Below, piece by piece: positions 60,412-64,000 of a stretch of DNA of 64,000 bases (positions within the stretch are counted from its first letter, which is position 1; every line of letters starts with the position of its first letter). Under the pieces are notes generated by a model, which was given only the letters and a program-made list of their open reading frames with translations, was not told the DNA's origin and made no database searches. Location: contig SJOL01007330.1 of the NCBI GenBank assembly GCA_004794785.1, positions 575,376 through 639,375 of the forward strand, given 5' to 3'. Source of the DNA: Opisthorchis felineus (Eukaryota > Platyhelminthes > Trematoda > Opisthorchiida > Opisthorchiidae). The translations under genes and the position numbers were made by a program.

Positions 60412-60485
60412 GTAATCTGTATTGGTTTCTTTTTCAGTATCTTCGGTGTGGGAACATAGAAAATTACGTATCATTCAGCTTTTAG
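60412..60485 (+). other. Probable 74-nt phase-2 intron of the ELMOD3-like gene
   Basis: The intron starts GTAATC and ends in a T-rich tract with CTTTTAG. Splicing joins codon AG|G (Arg) and keeps the reading frame open for 102 further codons. A second acceptor (tttctttttcag, ending 60439) would give only about six extra residues before a stop, so alternative C-termini are possible. The choice rests on reading-frame length alone. Confidence 0.55.
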
Positions 60486-60792
60486 GCTCCCTGACACAGC
60501 GGTGCTGCTTCGAATTTTAGGTCATCGTCTGAAATTTTCTTCGCGAGCCTCTGACAGAAATGTTGTTTTGTTTGATATGTTATTTGTTGAGAAGACTTCG
60601 GAACAAAGTGGCAATCGATCCGGAAGTTCACAGTCAGCAGAGCTTTATTCAAAAGGGAATAACCGCCGGAATAAGATTAACGAGAATGACGCCATTGGAT
60701 TTAAAGAGATCTCTTTAAGACCAAAGGATGGCGTTCATTTTCAAGGCAGGATAGAACAGCAGGACACAGGAGAGGGGCGTACTTGCCATTGA
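60486..60792 (+). CDS. Probable last exon of the ELMOD3-like gene
   Basis: In the phase set by the preceding donor this stretch is open for 101 codons and stops with TGA at 60790-60792. The first ~45 residues are mixed hydrophobic/basic. The rest is hydrophilic, rich in Ser, Asn, Gly and Lys, with no recognised domain, and looks like a disordered C-terminal tail. Known ELMOD3 proteins end soon after the ELMO domain, so the extension would be lineage-specific. An AATAAA at about 61068 could serve as poly(A) signal. If the earlier acceptor is used, this stretch is 3' UTR. Confidence 0.45.
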
Positions 60793-61754
60793 GGAATGTC
60801 CCAGACGTCCTAATCAATGTCCAGTCAACATCCAGTTGGTCGAGTGGGACATATTTGCCCATGGCACTATTCCTGTTGCTTTTTTTGTCTTCCGAAGCCC
60901 AATTCCTTGTGAGGGAGGTGATATTTGCTTCACGAAGTACTAAGAACGCCTGGCAGACGTCACCAGCATCTCCGAAGTCTTTTCAGATTCAGAGATGATG
61001 TTGGCCTTTATAAGTGAACCTTTTTTAAAACATCATGAATGTAGTTTGAAAAGGGTGAAGCTGTACCAATAAATTGGCATGTGCTACAATGTTGATACCG
61101 TGTACAAGTTACTGTAAGGGCAGTTAGATCACCATACAGGTGGTACCGACCGTACGGAAATGTAAGCGAAGCAGCAATCCGGTTTCTCGACTTGACCATG
61201 GTTTTGGAAGATGAAAAAGAGGCGTTCTGGGGTTTAATCCAAATAAACCCTTTGGGATTGGAACGTGGCCATATGCAGTAAAACTCTCCAACATGACTCA
61301 CTGGTGTAGTAGAACAATAACCTTCTGGAAACAGAAGAACTAAAACACTTACACATTCTACCTTCTAGCGACTAACTTCAAATGTACGAAGGGGCGCAAA
61401 ATACCTAGAACCTAGTAACCCAAATAGACAAACAAGGGTTTGAATTGTGTCGGGCCAGAAAACTGTCCTAAAAGCTGATGGGTCTTCTAGGATCGTGAAG
61501 TGGCACACCATCTCGAGAAGGAAAGTTGCTAGGGTTGTCAGAAAACAACTAAGGGAGAATTCAGACTCGATTCCCAAGTAGTGAATGAAATAAAGTTCTT
61601 TTCGTCGGTCTTCTCTTCAGGCGAGGCAAGTTGAGGCCGAAACACAAGTATGTACTACTGGAGTGAGGGAGCCGAAAAAATTCTGTTCACATGATGTGTT
61701 AGGTTCTGACAGATTAGATTTGACCACGTTGAAAAAGACTGCTGAAGTAATCGT
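60793..61754. other. Non-coding stretch after the ELMOD3-like gene
   Basis: Likely 3' UTR and intergenic sequence. AATAAA hexamers are visible near 61068 and 61588. No domain or repeat was recognised. Confidence 0.4.
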
Positions 61755-62054
61755 ATGACCAAAAACACGAATTTCATTCAATCCTCGAGAGCGTTATTCT
61801 CTCCGGTTGAAGAATTGCCACATCAGTTACCATACATAAGGGACAGATTTCGGAACGGGAGAAAAAAAGTAAAGACCAACAAGCCGGAGGACCAGTCCCT
61901 CAAAGGAAAACCCCTAACCCTGTTGACCACGAGTCATTTTCATGACTGTAGTAGGTGTGGTGAGGAATCTATAAAAGAACACCTCCCTCATCGTATTGTG
62001 TGTCCTCCAATCGAAAATAGTGAGATCAACATTCCAAATCTTTTCCCTTCCTAG
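61755..62054 (+). CDS. Unrecognised exon-like ORF with a Cys/His cluster
   Basis: The 99-codon ORF begins at ATG and reads as a plausible hydrophilic protein: basic centre (FRNGRKKVKTNK), then a cluster CSRCG...EHLPHRIVC near residues 75-88, giving spacing C-x2-C-x7-H-x2-H-x3-C. That could bind zinc but fits no finger family I can name. An in-frame TGA lies just upstream, so this could be a short single-exon gene, a last exon or chance. It lies ~1 kb downstream of, and on the same strand as, the ELMOD3-like gene. Confidence 0.25.
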   Translation: MTKNTNFIQSSRALFSPVEELPHQLPYIRDRFRNGRKKVKTNKPEDQSLKGKPLTLLTTSHFHDCSRCGEESIKEHLPHRIVCPPIENSEINIPNLFPS

Positions 62055-62130
62055 AAACAGTGTGTGTAATTTCGCTGTTTACGTACGAGTGATCTAACAA
62101 CAGACTCAATCAGAGGCTGTTTTTTCACAG

Positions 62131-62460
62131 ATGCTGTGAAGCTCATCAGCTCTTTGGCCAGCGGATCCCGGATTCAACTAGGCCTTGAAGAGAAAGCGTC
62201 ATGGTGTTGGAAAAGCGATTCCTGCTAGATCTCAACGAATTCTCTCTTGTGTATCGGAAATACTGAGAGAAGGGGTCTGCAGCTTGGCCAAAAACGCTGG
62301 ATGCATGCAACCTGAGTCGATAAATTTGTCTCCTACAGTGAATGGCGATGGTCCGAAAATCCAGAGGGACACTCACCGTCCCTTCGAGACTTGTTCGGTT
62401 GACGCCCTAATGTGTGAGTTTCTTGTTTCATGTGTCTTCGTCAGACCCCATCTTGACTAA
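62131..62460 (+). CDS. Unrecognised exon-like region (two overlapping open frames)
   Basis: A good acceptor (ctgttttttcacag) precedes 62131. From there one frame is open for ~33 codons and includes the protein-like run DAVKLISSLASGSR. A second frame (62185-62460, 91 codons, from a TTG) follows, with KRKRHGVGKAIPARSQR near its start. The frame switch suggests either a decayed exon or chance. No family recognised. Confidence 0.2.
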
Positions 62461-62689
62461 TGCGTCAGAGCCTGAGCATTCTATCCCAAGTAGGATATCT
62501 TTCGATCAAGTCCGGAGAATAAGCACGAAGTTTGCAGCGGTTCTCTTTAGGTTGCCATGACACCTGAACAATCTCAGTCTAAGAAGTCTAGAGTGAGAAG
62601 GCTCGACAGCAGTTTACATAGCGCGTTCTGGCCTTTTAGAAATTCTTGTACGCCTACCTGTTTGCTTTAGAGTCGATCATAAATAGAAA

Positions 62690-62923
62690 ATGGTGGAACT
62701 GTTTTTGTTTGTCTTCAGAAGCGTCCATGTAACTGAAGGTTGGGCCTTCTGTGGATCGACCGGAAAACGTAGCAGTTTTAGTCGGAGGAAGTCTCGTCAA
62801 CTGTTCGAAACACAACTGGATGTATATTTGGAGTGGGTAGACTCCAGCTGTGGAAGGTATACAGTGGGCTTCGAAAAAGCACGAAGCAATCCAGCCCTAT
62901 CTGTATGTATCAGGGGAGTTTAG
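62690..62923 (+). CDS. Unrecognised exon-like ORF
   Basis: The 77-codon ORF spans a T-rich acceptor-like site (gtttgtcttcag), after which a basic/aromatic sequence runs to a stop (RRKSRQLFETQLDVYLEWV in the middle). A possible donor (GAAG|GTATAC) lies near 62858. It is on the same strand as the exon-like ORFs at 61.7-62.5 kb, so these may be exons of one gene, but no product can be named. Confidence 0.2.
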   Translation: MVELFLFVFRSVHVTEGWAFCGSTGKRSSFSRRKSRQLFETQLDVYLEWVDSSCGRYTVGFEKARSNPALSVCIRGV

Positions 62924-63279
62924 TCAAGTGATCCTTCGGCTACTATTTATATGCTGCTGACCTTATGGCAAAGCAAACTCAATTCACAACCCCGGAAATG
63001 GCTGTCCTTACGGTTACTGACCTGCTATGAAAATTGAATTGTTCGTTGCTTCGGAAACAATACAGTACTATTTAGAGCGACTTCAGTGAACCTACTGTAA
63101 GAGGCTATAAGAAGTTTTGAAAAGGCCTTCCTATCAACTGGGGGCGCAGCATGGGCGAAAAGATAGTTTGTGCTGGCCTCAGACCACATATACACTGCTG
63201 ACCGGACGGGTGTTCCACCAACTGATCTGCCGACGTTGCATGTTGTGCGCCACACTCCTGTCTAATGGATAAAGCATTT

Positions 63280-63440
63280 GGTCGTTGATTTGTTTGCTGA
63301 GTTTGGCAATTTTTGGGAACGATTTCATCACCAATCTGGAGATGACATCATTAGTACGTTGTTAGAAGGCGCACTAGAGTGTTCCAGTGAATCATAGTGT
63401 CGGTGGTTCATATCCGTCTCTGGCTTAGCCTTTTTGCTTA
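63280..63440. repeat. Family-3 repeat plus tRNA-like remnant
   Basis: Minus strand 63320-63358: CTAATGA, stem GTCATC/GGTGAT, GAAA retained. The adjacent ggtggttcatatccgtctct resembles a tRNA B-box region. The preceding gctgagtttggcaatttt matches the 18.35 kb copy. Confidence 0.4.
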
Positions 63441-63499
63441 GACTTCAGCATCTCAATTCAGGTTATCGCTAAAGGTACACAAAAATGTGGACGTAGCAC

Positions 63500-63705
63500 A
63501 CAACTCATAGGGCTACTGGAAACCCTTCGACAACACACGATCAGGTTCACCCTTCCTGTGGCTCATCAGGTAGGCGCAGTCCTCCTCAATCTTATGTTCT
63601 ACTTGAATCCGAAGTGGACAGATTTTGAAAAATGCTCTCATCGGCACACGAAGTTGATTTTGACAGGAGACTCAACTGAATCCAGCTCATCGTGAAGATC
63701 ACAAA
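63500..63705 (-). repeat. Family-1 repeat with hammerhead remnant
   Basis: The hammerhead at 63528-63582 keeps CTGATGA, GCCTAC and the outer GGAC/GTCG, but GAAA reads GAAC and stem III is degraded. Upstream unit blocks (gagactcaactgaatccag, atgctctcatcggcacac in plus-strand form) are present to about 63700. Confidence 0.6.
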
Positions 63706-64000
63706 AGGAGCTCAACGGTGGCATTGACACATCAATCAGTAGTCTACTAGACAGAGGTGCCGCAAATCACTTCCGAGCTGGACCTTGGTGTTTCTGCTGC
63801 ATCGCTCATGATTTCTCACTTCAATACCAACCAAATCCCATCTAATTTCTTAAAGCCTCAAGTCAAGTAATATTGGAAATCGCGAGCCTTGTGAAGGGAT
63901 AATGTCACTCTGAGAATGGTAACCATGAAACAGGTGGCTGGAGATACTTCCAAGATAGTTTGCCGGAAACCAGTCAAAAATCATTGCAGTAGGTACCACT

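Overview
Eukaryotic, intron-bearing, gene-poor DNA. There are no operons, rRNA genes, bacterial IS elements or CRISPR arrays. The resident elements suggest a flatworm, most likely a digenean trematode (fluke). They are a decayed CR1/jockey-type LINE, a decayed Penelope-like element (PLE) with a GIY-YIG endonuclease region, and several tRNA-derived SINE families, one of which carries a hammerhead ribozyme next to its Pol III promoter, as in the schistosome Sm-alpha SINE. The taxon is an inference from element types; no species marker was seen. || Layout. 1-10 kb: mostly anonymous DNA with a short broken coding remnant (5.4-5.6 kb), a perfect 12-bp hairpin (6.0 kb) and a hammerhead SINE (7.6 kb). 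10.5-11.6 kb: 3' end of a PLE, minus strand. 12.5-16.4 kb: SINE pieces, a second LINE remnant (14.4-15.1 kb) and a TA-rich low-complexity block (15.8 kb). 16.8-20.6 kb: the richest region, with copies of a ~307-bp repeat in tandem and in inverted pairs, each carrying a hammerhead; the copy at 19458-19511 keeps every catalytic-core base. 22.2-22.5 kb: coiled-coil pseudo-exon. 24-31.5 kb: SINEs and more 307-bp repeats. 33.6 kb: the best SINE-encoded hammerhead. 39.8-40.0 kb: 207-bp GATA microsatellite. 44.4-47.1 kb: decayed LINE, minus strand. 52-57 kb: more SINEs and repeat remnants. 59.5-60.8 kb: the only convincing host gene part, an ELMO-domain (ELMOD3-like) exon with a 74-nt intron and a probable downstream exon. 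61.7-62.9 kb: three unrecognised exon-like ORFs. 63.3-63.7 kb: further repeat copies. || How it fits together. Self-cleaving RNA motifs recur throughout. At least two unrelated families are present: family 1, the ~307-bp tandem/inverted repeat, resembling PLE terminal repeats or animal retrozymes; and family 2, a tRNA-derived SINE. In both, stem III is a short self-complementary palindrome with no loop, which in known small hammerheads favours cleavage as a dimer. A third, weaker hammerhead-like motif appears at 9.1, 18.4 and 63.3 kb, and another downstream of the PLE coding end. Most copies have lost core bases; one copy of each main family still looks foldable. The ELMO-domain gene is the only host gene recognised.
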